Shown here: positions 8,072 through 17,039 of the stretch, piece by piece | Numbering within the stretch: the stretch's first letter is position 1 | Layout: every line of letters begins with the position of its first letter | From: Deltaproteobacteria bacterium | Lineage (GTDB): Bacteria > Myxococcota_A > UBA796 > JAFGLY01 | DNA: 32,610 bases | Direction of reading: 5' to 3' | Assembly (NCBI GenBank): GCA_016927815.1 | Contig: JAFGLY010000027.1 | Span: 1 to 32,610 of the forward strand | Made by a program: the position numbers and the translations under genes | Notes under the pieces: model-generated | What the model saw: only the letters and a program-made list of their open reading frames with translations | What the model was told of the DNA's origin: nothing | Database searches by the model: none

Positions 8072-8908
8072 ATGTCGCTTCTCGCTGTCCTCGCCCTCGC
8101 CCCGTGCCTGCACGCCACCACCCCCGATCCGGCCGATTCGATCCTCAACGATCCGGCGCGAGGATACGACCTGGGCCTCGTGGCCGAGCTGGGGACGCTC
8201 TGGCCCCTGGCCAACACCATCCAGCTCTCCAAGAGCGGCACCCGGTTCGACTACGTCGAGGACGGAGGGCAGGACAACCTGGCCTTCTTCGCCCGCCTCT
8301 CTGCGGAGCTCGACATCGGGCCCCGTCACACGGTCGTCCTCCTCTACCAGCCACTCGACCTGCGTACCCAGGCCCTGCTCGAGGAGAACGAGGTCATCGA
8401 CGACGAGGTCTTCTTCGAAGGCACGGCGATGGACGTGCGGTACGGGTTCGACTTCTACCGGGCCTCCTGGCTGTGGGACGCCCAGGCGGATCCGCAGCGC
8501 GAGACCGCGGTGGGGCTGTCGCTCCAGATCCGCAACGCGGCCCTGGACTTCACCTCGGTAGATGGCGAAAAACGCCGCGTCAACCGAGATATCGGCCCCG
8601 TGCCCGCGCTGAAGGTCCGCACCCGCCAGCCGCTCGGGAACACGGCGTGGTGGGGCGTGGAGGCGGACGGTATGTACGCGCCCGTCAAGTACATCAACGG
8701 GTCCGGCACCGACGTGGTGGGCGCCATCCTCGACGCCTCGGTCCGGGCCGGCCTGCCGCTCGCACACGGGGGAGAGGCCTTCCTGAACCTCCGCTACCTG
8801 GGAGGAGGCGCCGAGGGCACGTCCAAGGACACGTCCGGTCCCGGCGACGGCTGGGTCTCCAACTGGCTGCACTTCGTCAGCCTCTCCATGGGCCTGGCGC
8901 TCCGCTAG
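8072..8908 (+). CDS. Probable outer-membrane beta-barrel protein
   Basis: The 278-residue product has a short signal peptide (about residues 1-16, ending near HAT) and then many amphipathic strands with aromatic girdle residues. It ends in a strand of alternating hydrophobic residues (FVSLSMGLALR). It carries no enzymatic motif. A GGAGG lies six bases before the ATG, and the gene begins 28 bases after the secreted peptidase, suggesting co-expression. I do not recognise the family; a porin-like or assembly role is possible. It converges on the methyltransferase gene with only four bases between stops. Confidence 0.78.
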   Translation: MSLLAVLALAPCLHATTPDPADSILNDPARGYDLGLVAELGTLWPLANTIQLSKSGTRFDYVEDGGQDNLAFFARLSAELDIGPRHTVVLLYQPLDLRTQALLEENEVIDDEVFFEGTAMDVRYGFDFYRASWLWDAQADPQRETAVGLSLQIRNAALDFTSVDGEKRRVNRDIGPVPALKVRTRQPLGNTAWWGVEADGMYAPVKYINGSGTDVVGAILDASVRAGLPLAHGGEAFLNLRYLGGGAEGTSKDTSGPGDGWVSNWLHFVSLSMGLALR

Positions 8909-8912
8909 CCCT

Positions 8913-9536
8913 TCACGGACGACGTCCGCGGGCCCAGCGCAGGCGGCCCTTCTGGAGGGTGCCCTGCTCCACGCCCTCGAAGCCGGCCGCCTCGAGCAGG
9001 GGCTCGAGGGGCTCGGGGTCCCCGTGGGTGGGGTCCAGCCACGCGCTCAACCGATCCTCGATGCGATCCAGTCGACTCGGAGGGGCTCCGTCGGCCCGGG
9101 GGGGGAAGTCCACGAGGAGCACCTCACCCCCCGGGGCCAGGACCCGGTACGCCTCGCGCATGGCGGGGCCGCGGACCTCGAGCGGCATGTGGTGCACCGC
9201 GCGAACGGCCAGCACCCGGTCGAACGAGCCGTCCTCGAAGGGCAGGGCCTCGGCCCGGGCGATGTCGAGCTGGGGGCGCGGCTCGGGGGCACGCACGATT
9301 CGCTCGTGCCCCTCGGCCAACCGTTCCATCGAGGGGTCCACGCCACGGACGACTCCTTTCGGGCCGACCCATCGGGCCATCTCCAGCGCCAGGGCCCCTC
9401 GGCCGCATCCGATCTCGAGCACGTGCCCCCCCACGGGCAGGCGGGCGAGGTCGAGGACTTCGCGGGTGAAGCCGCGTTCCCGCTGAAGGGATCGGCCAAG
9501 ACGAACGAGTCGTCGGAGAGCGCTCGGAAGGGGCAT
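8913..9536 (-). CDS. Class I SAM-dependent methyltransferase
   Basis: The 207-residue product has the Rossmann motif I VLEIGCGRG (about residues 39-47), an acidic second-strand end (GVDPS), a motif near ARAEALPFEDGSFD, and motif IV-like VLAVRAVHHM. This is the UbiE/COQ5-type Methyltransf_11 pattern. The ATG at 9536 has a GGAG seven bases upstream; an earlier in-frame ATG at 9566 has a poorer site. It is the third gene of a minus-strand group after DUF3616 and TIGR01777 genes. The methyl acceptor cannot be told from sequence; small molecules or lipids are typical for the family. Confidence 0.9.
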   Translation of the reverse strand: MPLPSALRRLVRLGRSLQRERGFTREVLDLARLPVGGHVLEIGCGRGALALEMARWVGPKGVVRGVDPSMERLAEGHERIVRAPEPRPQLDIARAEALPFEDGSFDRVLAVRAVHHMPLEVRGPAMREAYRVLAPGGEVLLVDFPPRADGAPPSRLDRIEDRLSAWLDPTHGDPEPLEPLLEAAGFEGVEQGTLQKGRLRWARGRRP

Positions 9537-9604
9537 GGACGGCTCCGTGGAACGAGGAGGTGCCATATCGCGTCCAAGGCGCCTCCACGCCGTCGTGCGC
9601 CCCA

Positions 9605-10507
9605 TCACGCCGCGAGGTTGCCCAGGGCAGCGTCGAGGGTTGGGAAGCGGAAGGTGAACCCCCACTCCAGCAGCCGGTCGGGCCGGGCGTCCTGCCCGCC
9701 GAGCAGCACCTGGGCCGCCTCTCCGAGCGCGAGCCGCAAGGCCGCGGACGGGATCGGGAGCCCCGAGGGGCGTCCCATGGCCCGGGCCAGGCTTCTCGTG
9801 AAGTCGTCGTTGGTGGCCGGTTCGGGGGCGGTGGCGTGAAACGGGCCACGGATTCGGGTGTCCGTGAGCGCAACGATCCAGATCTCCACCAGGTCGTCGA
9901 GGTGGATCCAGGCAACCACCTGGCGTCCGCTCCCCATCCGGCCTGCCAGCCCGAAGCGTGCGAGCGGCACCAGGCGACCGAGCGTGCCCCCTCCCGAGCC
10001 CAGCACCAGCCCCATGCGGGGGAGCGCGACCCGAACCCCGAGGGGCTCCGCACCCCGGGCGGCATCCTCCCAATCGCGGCAGAGCGTCGCGAGGAAGTCG
10101 CCCGCCGGCGGGTCGTCCTCTCGGACCCGTCGGGTTCCGGCATCTCCGTGCCAGCCCACGGCGCTCGCGGACACCAGCGTGGCCGGGCGAGGCCTGGCCC
10201 GTGCCAGGGCCTCGACCAGGCGCGTGGTGACACCGACCCGGCTATCGACGAGCGCCACGCGCCGGGCCGGCGTCCAGCGCGCCCCCACAAGACTCTCGCC
10301 CGCCAGGTTCAGCACGGCGTCCACGCCCGTCAGGGCCTCGGCCAAACCCTCGGGGTCGCCCGCAACCAGGCGGACATCCTCGCCCAGCCGGGCCCGAGCG
10401 CGTTCGGGGGATCGCACCCAGGCCGTCACGTGGTGGCCATCTCGCAGGAGGCGCCGCGACAACACCGTTCCGATGAACCCGGTCGCGCCCGTCATCAAGA
10501 CGTTCAT
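9605..10507 (-). CDS. TIGR01777-family NAD(P)-dependent epimerase-like protein
   Basis: The 300-residue product opens with the dinucleotide-binding motif GATGFIG (residues 7-13), as in extended short-chain dehydrogenases. It has the hallmarks of the TIGR01777 (YfcH-like) subgroup: LNLAGESL, a SASAVGWHG segment in place of a strict YxxxK site, an RxGLVL segment, the WIHLDDLV segment, and a C-terminal DUF1731-like tail ending in GFTFRFPTLDAAL. Members are widespread and of unproven function. It lies 24 bases after the DUF3616 gene and 68 bases before the methyltransferase gene on the same strand. Confidence 0.93.
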   Translation of the reverse strand: MNVLMTGATGFIGTVLSRRLLRDGHHVTAWVRSPERARARLGEDVRLVAGDPEGLAEALTGVDAVLNLAGESLVGARWTPARRVALVDSRVGVTTRLVEALARARPRPATLVSASAVGWHGDAGTRRVREDDPPAGDFLATLCRDWEDAARGAEPLGVRVALPRMGLVLGSGGGTLGRLVPLARFGLAGRMGSGRQVVAWIHLDDLVEIWIVALTDTRIRGPFHATAPEPATNDDFTRSLARAMGRPSGLPIPSAALRLALGEAAQVLLGGQDARPDRLLEWGFTFRFPTLDAALGNLAA

Positions 10508-10531
10508 GGTCGTTCACCCGCGGCAGAGGGT

Positions 10532-11383
10532 TCAGGGCTCGGGCAGGTCCACCCGAGTCCAGGTGGCAGGCACGCGGCACGCCGAGCCGGGCTCGCCGTC
10601 GCCGTCGGTGACTACGAGGAGATCCTCCCCCAGGAACGCAATGCCCTCGGACTGGCCGGGGAGCACCACCTCGACTTCCAGCGGGGGGCTGCCGGGCGCG
10701 GACAGCGAGAACAGGCGGGGCGCATCCGCACCCTCGCCCGTCGGACCTGCCAGCACGAAAAGGTCGTCCCCCCGGACCAGCAGGTCCCGGATGCCCAGCC
10801 CGCCCAGGTCCACGGGTACGACCTCGGCCACCTCGAGCGCAACGGTCGGATCGCCCTCCATCCGGAGCAGGATCGCCCGGCCGTCGAGGAGGGGCGACCG
10901 CAGGCCGAACCAGAGCGTCCCGCGCCACCAGGCGGCCCCCTCCACCGCGAGCCCGCCCGCCTTGGGCGGGAGATCCCGCGCCCGGATGCACGCCGGGCAG
11001 CCGGAGAGGTCCGGTTCCAAGGGGTCGTAGCCGACGACCACCACCCGCCGGCGCATCGGCTTGGCCCGACCCTTGCGGTTGGTGCCCATGGACCCCACCA
11101 CCAGCGGGCCGAAGGGCGTGAGCGTCACCGCCTCCACGTCCTCCACCTGGGTTCCCAGCGGGAGCGGGGCTCCGGGCTCCATCGTGGGCCCGAACCCGTG
11201 GAGCCGATCCTCGGTTTCGTTGTCTCCCACCAGGAACCCGTCCTGCCAGGGGATCACGGCCGAGGCCTCGCAGAGCCCGGGGAGCACGGTCGGTCGGGGG
11301 TGGGGGCGGGCGTCCCAGAGGAGCAGGCCCGCGAGCAGGACACCGCACCCCACCGCACCGAGGAGGAGCAGGCCGATGCGCAT
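10532..11383 (-). CDS. Exported DUF3616-like protein
   Basis: The 283-residue product has an N-terminal hydrophobic helix (about residues 3-23) that serves as signal or anchor. The body has a repeating pattern in which each strand pair ends in Gly-Asp or Gly-Gly turns, as in beta-propellers. The segment EASAVIPWQDGFLVGDNETEDRL resembles the start of DUF3616 proteins, and a late LPGQSEGIAFL stretch resembles the last blade. Function of this family is not established. It is the first gene of the minus-strand trio and diverges from 11431 over only 47 bases, so the two promoters must share that gap. Confidence 0.78.
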   Translation of the reverse strand: MRIGLLLLGAVGCGVLLAGLLLWDARPHPRPTVLPGLCEASAVIPWQDGFLVGDNETEDRLHGFGPTMEPGAPLPLGTQVEDVEAVTLTPFGPLVVGSMGTNRKGRAKPMRRRVVVVGYDPLEPDLSGCPACIRARDLPPKAGGLAVEGAAWWRGTLWFGLRSPLLDGRAILLRMEGDPTVALEVAEVVPVDLGGLGIRDLLVRGDDLFVLAGPTGEGADAPRLFSLSAPGSPPLEVEVVLPGQSEGIAFLGEDLLVVTDGDGEPGSACRVPATWTRVDLPEP

Positions 11384-11430
11384 GGGGGGATCCTATCGCG
11401 TTATCGGGGTGTACTGCCTTAGAGGAACCC

Positions 11431-11871
11431 ATGCGCCTCCTCCTGCTCTCCCTCCTGTGGACGCACCCCTCCCAGGCTGTGAGCCTGGCTCTGCCCCGGG
11501 CCGAGATCTGCCGCCTGTCCACGCTCGTGGTCACCGGCGAGGTCACCGGCCTGGAAGCCCGCTGGAGCGAACCCCGCCCGGGCGAGATCGAGACCCGCGC
11601 CGACATCGCGGTGGACCGCGTGCTCAAGGGTGCAACCCCCGAGCAGGGCCTGGTGGTGGTCACACCGGGAGGTACCCTCGGAGACCTGCTCCAGCGGGTC
11701 GAGGATGCCGCCCGACTCCGCGAGGATCGCCGCTACCTGCTGCTGCTCGCGCCCGTGCCCGGCGGATGGGCGCCCGTGGGGGGGGAGGACGGAGCCATTC
11801 TGCTCGAGGGGCCCCAGGGCGACGGGGAGGACGAGGCCACGGCACTGGCTGGACTGGTCGGGTGCCTGTGA
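11431..11871 (+). CDS. Small exported protein coupled to a matrixin gene
   Basis: The 146-residue product has a cleavable signal (about residues 1-16, THPSQA). A single compact beta-rich domain follows: a VVTGEVTGLEARW strand, an IETRADIAVDRVLKG strand, then LVVVTPGG and a YLLLLAPV strand. This pattern recalls small exported proteins that I remember near secreted metalloproteases of myxobacteria; that recollection is unverified. The ATG has AGAGGA five bases upstream. Its TGA overlaps the ATG of the matrixin gene (TGATG), so translation is coupled. A role as chaperone, inhibitor or partner of the protease is an inference. Confidence 0.8.
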   Translation: MRLLLLSLLWTHPSQAVSLALPRAEICRLSTLVVTGEVTGLEARWSEPRPGEIETRADIAVDRVLKGATPEQGLVVVTPGGTLGDLLQRVEDAARLREDRRYLLLLAPVPGGWAPVGGEDGAILLEGPQGDGEDEATALAGLVGCL

Positions 11872-13427
11872 TGTGCCCTCCCCTTCTCCTCCTCTCCGTT
11901 CCCGCCGGCGCCTGGTCGCTCCTGGGCACGAGTTGGGCCTGGCAGGGCCACGCGATCCAGGACCCCTTCCACCTCGGCCTCGACAGCTTTCCTGCCAGCG
12001 TCGGCGAACCGGCGGATGTCGAGGCCGCGGTCGAGGGCGCGCTCGACTCCTGGTCCTCCACCGGGCGTGACCTGGTGCTGCCCTACGGCGGCACGATCGA
12101 GGACGCCGAGCGGGAGGCCGACGGATTCGTCGAGATCGCGTACGGGGGCCACGAGACGGGGGGAACGCTGGCCTATGCCTCCATCTGGGCCTGGAAGGAC
12201 GGGGGCATGTACGACTGCGACATCACGGTGCTGGAGTCCAACGACTACGGCTGGATCGACTGGAGCGCCGATCCGGCCGGCCCCGGCGGCGCTGTGGACC
12301 TGGAGGCCGTGCTGCTGCACGAGATGGGCCACTGCTCGGGCCTGGGCCACTCCACCAGCAAGTCCGCCGTGATGTACGCCTATTATCAGGGATATCGCAA
12401 CCTCTCGTCCGACGATCGTGCCGGGATCGCGGCGCTCTACGGCGAGGCGTGCGAGGATGCCGACGCCGATGGCGTGTCCGCCTGCGACGGCGACTGCGCG
12501 GACCACGACCCGGCCGTCTTCCCGGGATCGGGCGAGGTCTGCGACGGGGGCGACGACGACTGCGACGGCGTCGTGGACGGCGACGAGGAGATCACCGTGG
12601 TCATCGGCGAGTCGAGTCGCCTGCAGGCGACCGAGTGGGTCTCGGTGGGCAACGTCTTCTGGGTGTCCTCGAACACCCGCCTCGTGTCCTGGCGCCAGCG
12701 ATTCAGCACCTACGAGGGCGCACGGCTCGTCTGGACGGTTCGCGTGGCGGACGATCCCGCCGGCCCCTGGACCCTCGTCCGGAGCGCACGCGCCCTGGCC
12801 TTGGACGCTAATTGGCAGGACAGCCCGAAGCTCGACATCCCCCTGGAGGCCGGCCGCTACTGGAGCGTGAGCCTGGGAGCCCTCTCCTCCTCGGTGCGGT
12901 TCGGGTTCGACTCCACGCCCGATCTTGCCCCTCAGGGTCCCCTCACGCCCATCGGCTTCGTCTACGGGCGGGCGCTCGGCGACCAGGACGAGCAGCCCCC
13001 CGATGACGGCTACCTCATCTCCCAGGAGCTGGGGGTCCTGGATCTTCCCGACGCCGACGGCGATGGATCCACGGTGCTGTGCGGAGACTGCGCGCCGTCC
13101 GATCCGACCGTGTACCCGGGAGCCATGGAGGCATGCAACGGCGTGGACGACGACTGCGACGGCGAAGTGGACGAAGACTTCGCCTCGGATGCAGATGGGG
13201 ACGGGGTGTACGACTGCCTCGATCCCTGTCCCACGGACCCCACGGACGCCTGCGACGACACCGGCCCGGACGACCCCGTGGACACCGCTGACGACAGCGG
13301 CCACGGCGACGACGGAGATGGCCGAGACGTAGCGACCTGCGGCTGCGGTTCCCGGCGTGCCGTGGGGGTGGCTTCTCCGTTGCTGCTCGCGCTGGCCGCC
13401 CTCGGCCTGCGGCGGCGACCCCGGTGA
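11871..13427 (+). CDS. Matrixin-family metalloprotease with MopE-like repeats and MYXO-CTERM tail
   Basis: The 518-residue product has a signal peptide (about residues 1-14). Its catalytic domain carries the full metzincin motif HEMGHCSGLGH (His150, His154, His160, Glu151) and a Met-turn at SAVMY (Met168). Two Asp/Cys-rich MopE-like segments, with CDGxxDDCDGxxD motifs, flank a beta-sandwich of about 150 residues. The C-terminus has the MYXO-CTERM layout (TIGR03901): Cys-rich CGCG, a hydrophobic helix (about 494-512), and an Arg-rich end. This predicts export, calcium binding, and surface anchoring or myxosortase processing. No long propeptide with a cysteine switch is evident before the catalytic domain, so latency control, if any, must differ. 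The start ATG overlaps the preceding stop by one base. Confidence 0.93.
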   Translation: MCPPLLLLSVPAGAWSLLGTSWAWQGHAIQDPFHLGLDSFPASVGEPADVEAAVEGALDSWSSTGRDLVLPYGGTIEDAEREADGFVEIAYGGHETGGTLAYASIWAWKDGGMYDCDITVLESNDYGWIDWSADPAGPGGAVDLEAVLLHEMGHCSGLGHSTSKSAVMYAYYQGYRNLSSDDRAGIAALYGEACEDADADGVSACDGDCADHDPAVFPGSGEVCDGGDDDCDGVVDGDEEITVVIGESSRLQATEWVSVGNVFWVSSNTRLVSWRQRFSTYEGARLVWTVRVADDPAGPWTLVRSARALALDANWQDSPKLDIPLEAGRYWSVSLGALSSSVRFGFDSTPDLAPQGPLTPIGFVYGRALGDQDEQPPDDGYLISQELGVLDLPDADGDGSTVLCGDCAPSDPTVYPGAMEACNGVDDDCDGEVDEDFASDADGDGVYDCLDPCPTDPTDACDDTGPDDPVDTADDSGHGDDGDGRDVATCGCGSRRAVGVASPLLLALAALGLRRRPR

Positions 13428-13458
13428 GCCGACGCCCGCCGCTCCTCCGGAGGCCCCT

Positions 13459-14871
13459 CTGACCGGGCCGCATCCGCTCGCGCCCCGGCTCCGCCAACGG
13501 CTCTTCGTGGTGGCAGCGGTGGGTTCGTTCACCTCCTCGCTGGCCACGAGCATCGTGGGCGTGGTGCTGCCCAGGATCGGTGCCTGGTCGGGGCGAGACG
13601 TGCTGGATCTCCAGTGGGTCATGCTCACGCCCCTGGTGGTCATCGTGGCCGCCCTGCTGCCCGCCGGACGGGCGGGCGATGTCTTCGGGCACCGCCGCGC
13701 CTACCTCTTCGGCCTCGTCCTCCTCTGCGTCGGCTCTTTGGGATGCGCGCTGGCGCCGTCCTTCGGCACCTTCCTCATCGGCCGGGCCGTGCAGGGGTTC
13801 GGTTCGTCCTTCCTCATGGCCTCGTCCCCGGCGCTGGTCTCGCTGGGCGCGGCACCGGGCCGTCGAGGGCGTGCGCTCGGCCTGATCTCCTCGGCGCTCT
13901 ACCTGGGGCTGACGCTGGGTCCTCCGCTCGGCGGCCTCCTGGAGTCGTGGGGTGGGTTCCGCACCGTGTTCTGGGTCCAGGCCCTGCTGCCCGCCGCGCT
14001 CCTGGTGCTCGCGGTCCCGCTCCTTCCGGACGTGGGCCGATCGGAACAGGCCCAGCCGATCGACCTGGCCGGCGCCGGGCTTCTCGCCTCGGGGCTCGCG
14101 CTCGTGCTGCTCGGCGCCTCGCGCTGGGGGGCCTGGGGCTCGGCACCCAGCGGAGGCTTGGCCCTGGGAGGGGGGCTCGTGCTGGCGGTGTTCACCCTGC
14201 GCGAGCGACGCGCCGTCTCCCCCCTGCTCGACCTGGGCCTCTTTTCCGACCGGACCTTCGCGTCCGCTGCAGCGGGGGCCTTCCTCAACTACCTGGCGGT
14301 CTCGCACGTCAGCTTCCTCCTGCCGTTCCACCTCGAGGAGGGCCTGGGTCTGGATCCCCGCCACGCCGGCCTGGTCCTGACCACGATGCCCCTGGTGATG
14401 GCGATCCTGGCCGGCCCCAGCGGAACCCTCTCGGATCGCATGGGGAGCCGCGGCCTGTCCTCCCTGGGCATGGCCCTGTCCACTGCGGGCCTCGTCGGAT
14501 TCGTGGCCGCGGTGGCCACGGGCCGGATCTTCCCCATCGTCGCTGCCGCGGCCTGCCTGGGCCTGGGCACGGGCCTGTTCGTGTCGCCCAACACGAATGC
14601 CCTGCTCTCCTCGGCCCCGCGCGAGCGACAGGGGGTCGCCTCGGGCGTGCTGGCGGTCGCCCGCAACCTCGGCATGGTGTCCGGCACCACGCTTGGCGCG
14701 GCCCTCTACGCGTATGGAAGCGCCACGCTCGAAGCGCGAGGAGCCTCGGCCGTCGATGCCTCGGTACACGGACTCCAGTGGGCGTTCGGCGTGGCGGCCT
14801 GCCTCGCGCTGGCCGGAGCCCTGGTGGTGCTCGTGCGGCCGTCGCGCGAGAGCGGGCCCCGGAGCCGGTAG
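13459..14871 (+). CDS. MFS multidrug exporter, DHA2 (EmrB/QacA) type
   Basis: The product has about 14 predicted membrane helices, matching the 14-TMS DHA2 drug:H+ antiporters. A motif A-like loop GRAGDVFGHRR lies between helices 2 and 3, and the motif C-like GLTLGPPLGGLL lies in helix 5. It probably exports drugs or other organic molecules using the proton gradient. The start is uncertain. No ATG lies just after the upstream stop at 13427; a CTG at 13459 has a perfect GGAGG five bases before it, while the in-frame ATG at 13357 would overlap the matrixin tail and add a poor leader. GTG at 13507 is another option. No regulator gene is adjacent. Confidence 0.87.
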   Translation: MTGPHPLAPRLRQRLFVVAAVGSFTSSLATSIVGVVLPRIGAWSGRDVLDLQWVMLTPLVVIVAALLPAGRAGDVFGHRRAYLFGLVLLCVGSLGCALAPSFGTFLIGRAVQGFGSSFLMASSPALVSLGAAPGRRGRALGLISSALYLGLTLGPPLGGLLESWGGFRTVFWVQALLPAALLVLAVPLLPDVGRSEQAQPIDLAGAGLLASGLALVLLGASRWGAWGSAPSGGLALGGGLVLAVFTLRERRAVSPLLDLGLFSDRTFASAAAGAFLNYLAVSHVSFLLPFHLEEGLGLDPRHAGLVLTTMPLVMAILAGPSGTLSDRMGSRGLSSLGMALSTAGLVGFVAAVATGRIFPIVAAAACLGLGTGLFVSPNTNALLSSAPRERQGVASGVLAVARNLGMVSGTTLGAALYAYGSATLEARGASAVDASVHGLQWAFGVAACLALAGALVVLVRPSRESGPRSR

Positions 14872-14948
14872 CGCACGTCGTCCGAGCCCGATAGCGGACC
14901 GGGCCTCGCCCGGGCCGCACGCCGTCTCCTGCCCTCCTCTGGACCCGC

Positions 14949-15623
14949 ATGGACCTCCTCCGCCTCCTCGTGGACTTCGTCCTCCACCTCGACCGCCACC
15001 TTGCCGAGATCATCGCGCAGTTCGGCCTGTGGACCTACGCCATCCTCTTCCTTGTGGTGTTCTGCGAGACCGGTCTCGTGGCCACGCCGTTTCTGCCCGG
15101 GGACTCGCTCCTGTTCGCCACCGGCACGTTCTGCGCTCTGGGAAGCCTGAAGATCGGGTGGATGATCCCCCTCATCTGTGTCGCGGCGGTCCTCGGCGAC
15201 ACGGTCAACTACTGGATCGGGCACTGGGTGGGGCCCAAGGTGTTCACTCGCGAGGATGTGTGGTGGCTCAACAAGAAGCACCTGCAGAGGGCCCAGCGGT
15301 TCTACGAGAAGCACGGCGGCAAGACCATCATCCTCGCGCGTTTCATCCCGATCATCCGCACCTTCGCTCCCTTCGTGGCCGGCATCGGCGCCATGACCTA
15401 CCCCCGGTTCATCGCCTTCAACGTGGTGGGCGGGTGTGCGTGGGTCTGCCTGTTTCTCCTGTCCGGCTACTACTTCGGCAACATCCCGGTCGTGAAGGAG
15501 AACTTCAGCCTCGTCATCATCGCGATCATCCTCATCTCCGTGGTGCCCATCTTCGTGGAGTGGCTCCGCGGACGCCGCGCGACGGCGCTGGAGCGCGCCG
15601 CCCGGTCTCAGACGACGGGGTAG
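14949..15623 (+). CDS. DedA-family membrane protein
   Basis: The 224-residue product is typical in length for DedA (SNARE-associated Golgi protein fold). It shows the family landmarks: FCETGLVATPFLPGDS in the first re-entrant loop (an E-x3-G-x(n)-PGD pattern) and FIPIIRTFAPFVAGIGAM in the second (R-x-IP-x-R). About five hydrophobic segments are present. DedA proteins act in the inner membrane in lipid flipping or carrier recycling and proton-gradient tolerance. It lies 77 bases after the MFS gene on the same strand and converges on the RNase-like gene nine bases downstream. Confidence 0.94.
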   Translation: MDLLRLLVDFVLHLDRHLAEIIAQFGLWTYAILFLVVFCETGLVATPFLPGDSLLFATGTFCALGSLKIGWMIPLICVAAVLGDTVNYWIGHWVGPKVFTREDVWWLNKKHLQRAQRFYEKHGGKTIILARFIPIIRTFAPFVAGIGAMTYPRFIAFNVVGGCAWVCLFLLSGYYFGNIPVVKENFSLVIIAIILISVVPIFVEWLRGRRATALERAARSQTTG

Positions 15624-15632
15624 TCGGGTCGG

Positions 15633-17039
15633 TCAGGCTCCTCCCAGCATCGTCTCCAGGTCCACCGACTCGTCCATGACGGGGATCCGCACGATGCCTC
15701 CGACCTCTCGTTCCAGGTGCCTCGCCATGGCCTCGGAGCCCGAGGGCTCTCCGTGGACCACGAACGTGGCCCGCGGCGGCGGTGCGGAGGTCACCCACCG
15801 GAGCATCTCGCGGGCGTCGCCGTGCGCGGACAGCCCGTCCACGTTCACCACCTCCGCACGGACCTCCACGTCCATGCCGTGCATGCGCAGGGTGTGCTGC
15901 CCCTCCTGAAGGGCCCGGCCCCGGGTGCCGGCCGCCTGGAACCCCACGAGCAGGATGCAGTTGTGCGGATCCGGACCTCGCTGCCTCAGGTGGTGGACCA
16001 CCCGTCCGGCCGTCAGCATGCCGCTCGCGGACACGATGACCGCCGGGCCCTGGAGGCGGTTGAGCGCCTTGGATTCGTCCACGCTACGGTGATATCGTAC
16101 GTTTCGGGGGAAGATGCGGCTTTCTCCGTCCCGGACGATGTCCGGGTCGAGGTTCCGGTCGTGAAGGTGCCGCTGGTAGATCGCGGTGGCGTCCACCGCC
16201 ATGGGGCTGTCGATGTGGATGGGAACCTCGGGCAGTTCGCCCGCCTCCATCCACTGGCGGAGCACGAGCGTGACCTGCTGGGTCCTTCCGACCGCGAAGG
16301 CGGGGATGAGCACCACGCCGCCGCGACGAAACGTACGGAGGAAGGCGCCGCGCACCTGCTCGAGGAACGGCTCGTCGTCGTGGATCCGGTCGCCGTACGT
16401 GGATTCGACCACGAGCACGTCGCAGGCAGGGCGGAGGTCGGGGTCGAGGTGCAGGGGCGCATCGTACCTCCCGACGTCCCCGGAGAAGACCAGGGTGACC
16501 TCTCGGCCGCCCGAGGGCACGCGCACCTCCACGCAGGCGGACCCCAGGATGTGCCCGACGTTCACGAATCGGGCCCGCGCACCGGCCCCCAGATCGGTCC
16601 ACGTTCCGTAGGGTACGGCCTCGAACAGGGAAAGCGCTGCCTCGGCGTCCGCCTGGTCGAAGAGCGGGCGGGCGGGCGCGTGCCTGGAGTAGCCGTGCCG
16701 GTTCGCATAGGCCGCATCCTCCTCCTGCAGCCGGGCGGAATCGCGCAGGAGCAGGCCAGCCAGCTCCACGGTCGCGGGCGTGCAGCGAACCGGTCCGTCG
16801 AAGCCCTGCTTCACGAGACGGGGCAGGATGCCGATGTGATCGATGTGGCAGTGCGTGAGGAGCACCGTGTCCACGGCGCGAGGATTGAAGGCGGGCGGAT
16901 CCCAGTTGCGGAGCCTGAGCGCCTTCAAGCCCTGGAACATGCCCGCGTCCACGAGCGTGCGCCGGCCTCCGTGGGTGAGCAGGTGGCGGCTTCCGGTCAC
17001 CGTTCCGGCCGCGCCGTGGAAGGAGAGCCTCAGGGTCAT
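15633..17039 (-). CDS. Metallo-beta-lactamase/beta-CASP RNase-like protein
   Basis: The 468-residue product has the zinc motif THCHIDHIG (His63, His65, Asp67, His68), the GHILGSA motif with its His, an SGDVGR Asp motif, and the beta-CASP motifs SASGM and SAHGD at the C-terminal half. This order defines the CPSF73/RNA-processing subgroup of metallo-beta-lactamases, cytosolic endo- or exoribonucleases. The ATG at 17039 is preceded by an A-plus-G6 Shine-Dalgarno stretch. That stretch is embedded in inverted repeats (see 17040-17059), so translation may be structurally controlled. The substrate RNA is unknown. Confidence 0.94.
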   Translation of the reverse strand: MTLRLSFHGAAGTVTGSRHLLTHGGRRTLVDAGMFQGLKALRLRNWDPPAFNPRAVDTVLLTHCHIDHIGILPRLVKQGFDGPVRCTPATVELAGLLLRDSARLQEEDAAYANRHGYSRHAPARPLFDQADAEAALSLFEAVPYGTWTDLGAGARARFVNVGHILGSACVEVRVPSGGREVTLVFSGDVGRYDAPLHLDPDLRPACDVLVVESTYGDRIHDDEPFLEQVRGAFLRTFRRGGVVLIPAFAVGRTQQVTLVLRQWMEAGELPEVPIHIDSPMAVDATAIYQRHLHDRNLDPDIVRDGESRIFPRNVRYHRSVDESKALNRLQGPAVIVSASGMLTAGRVVHHLRQRGPDPHNCILLVGFQAAGTRGRALQEGQHTLRMHGMDVEVRAEVVNVDGLSAHGDAREMLRWVTSAPPPRATFVVHGEPSGSEAMARHLEREVGGIVRIPVMDESVDLETMLGGA

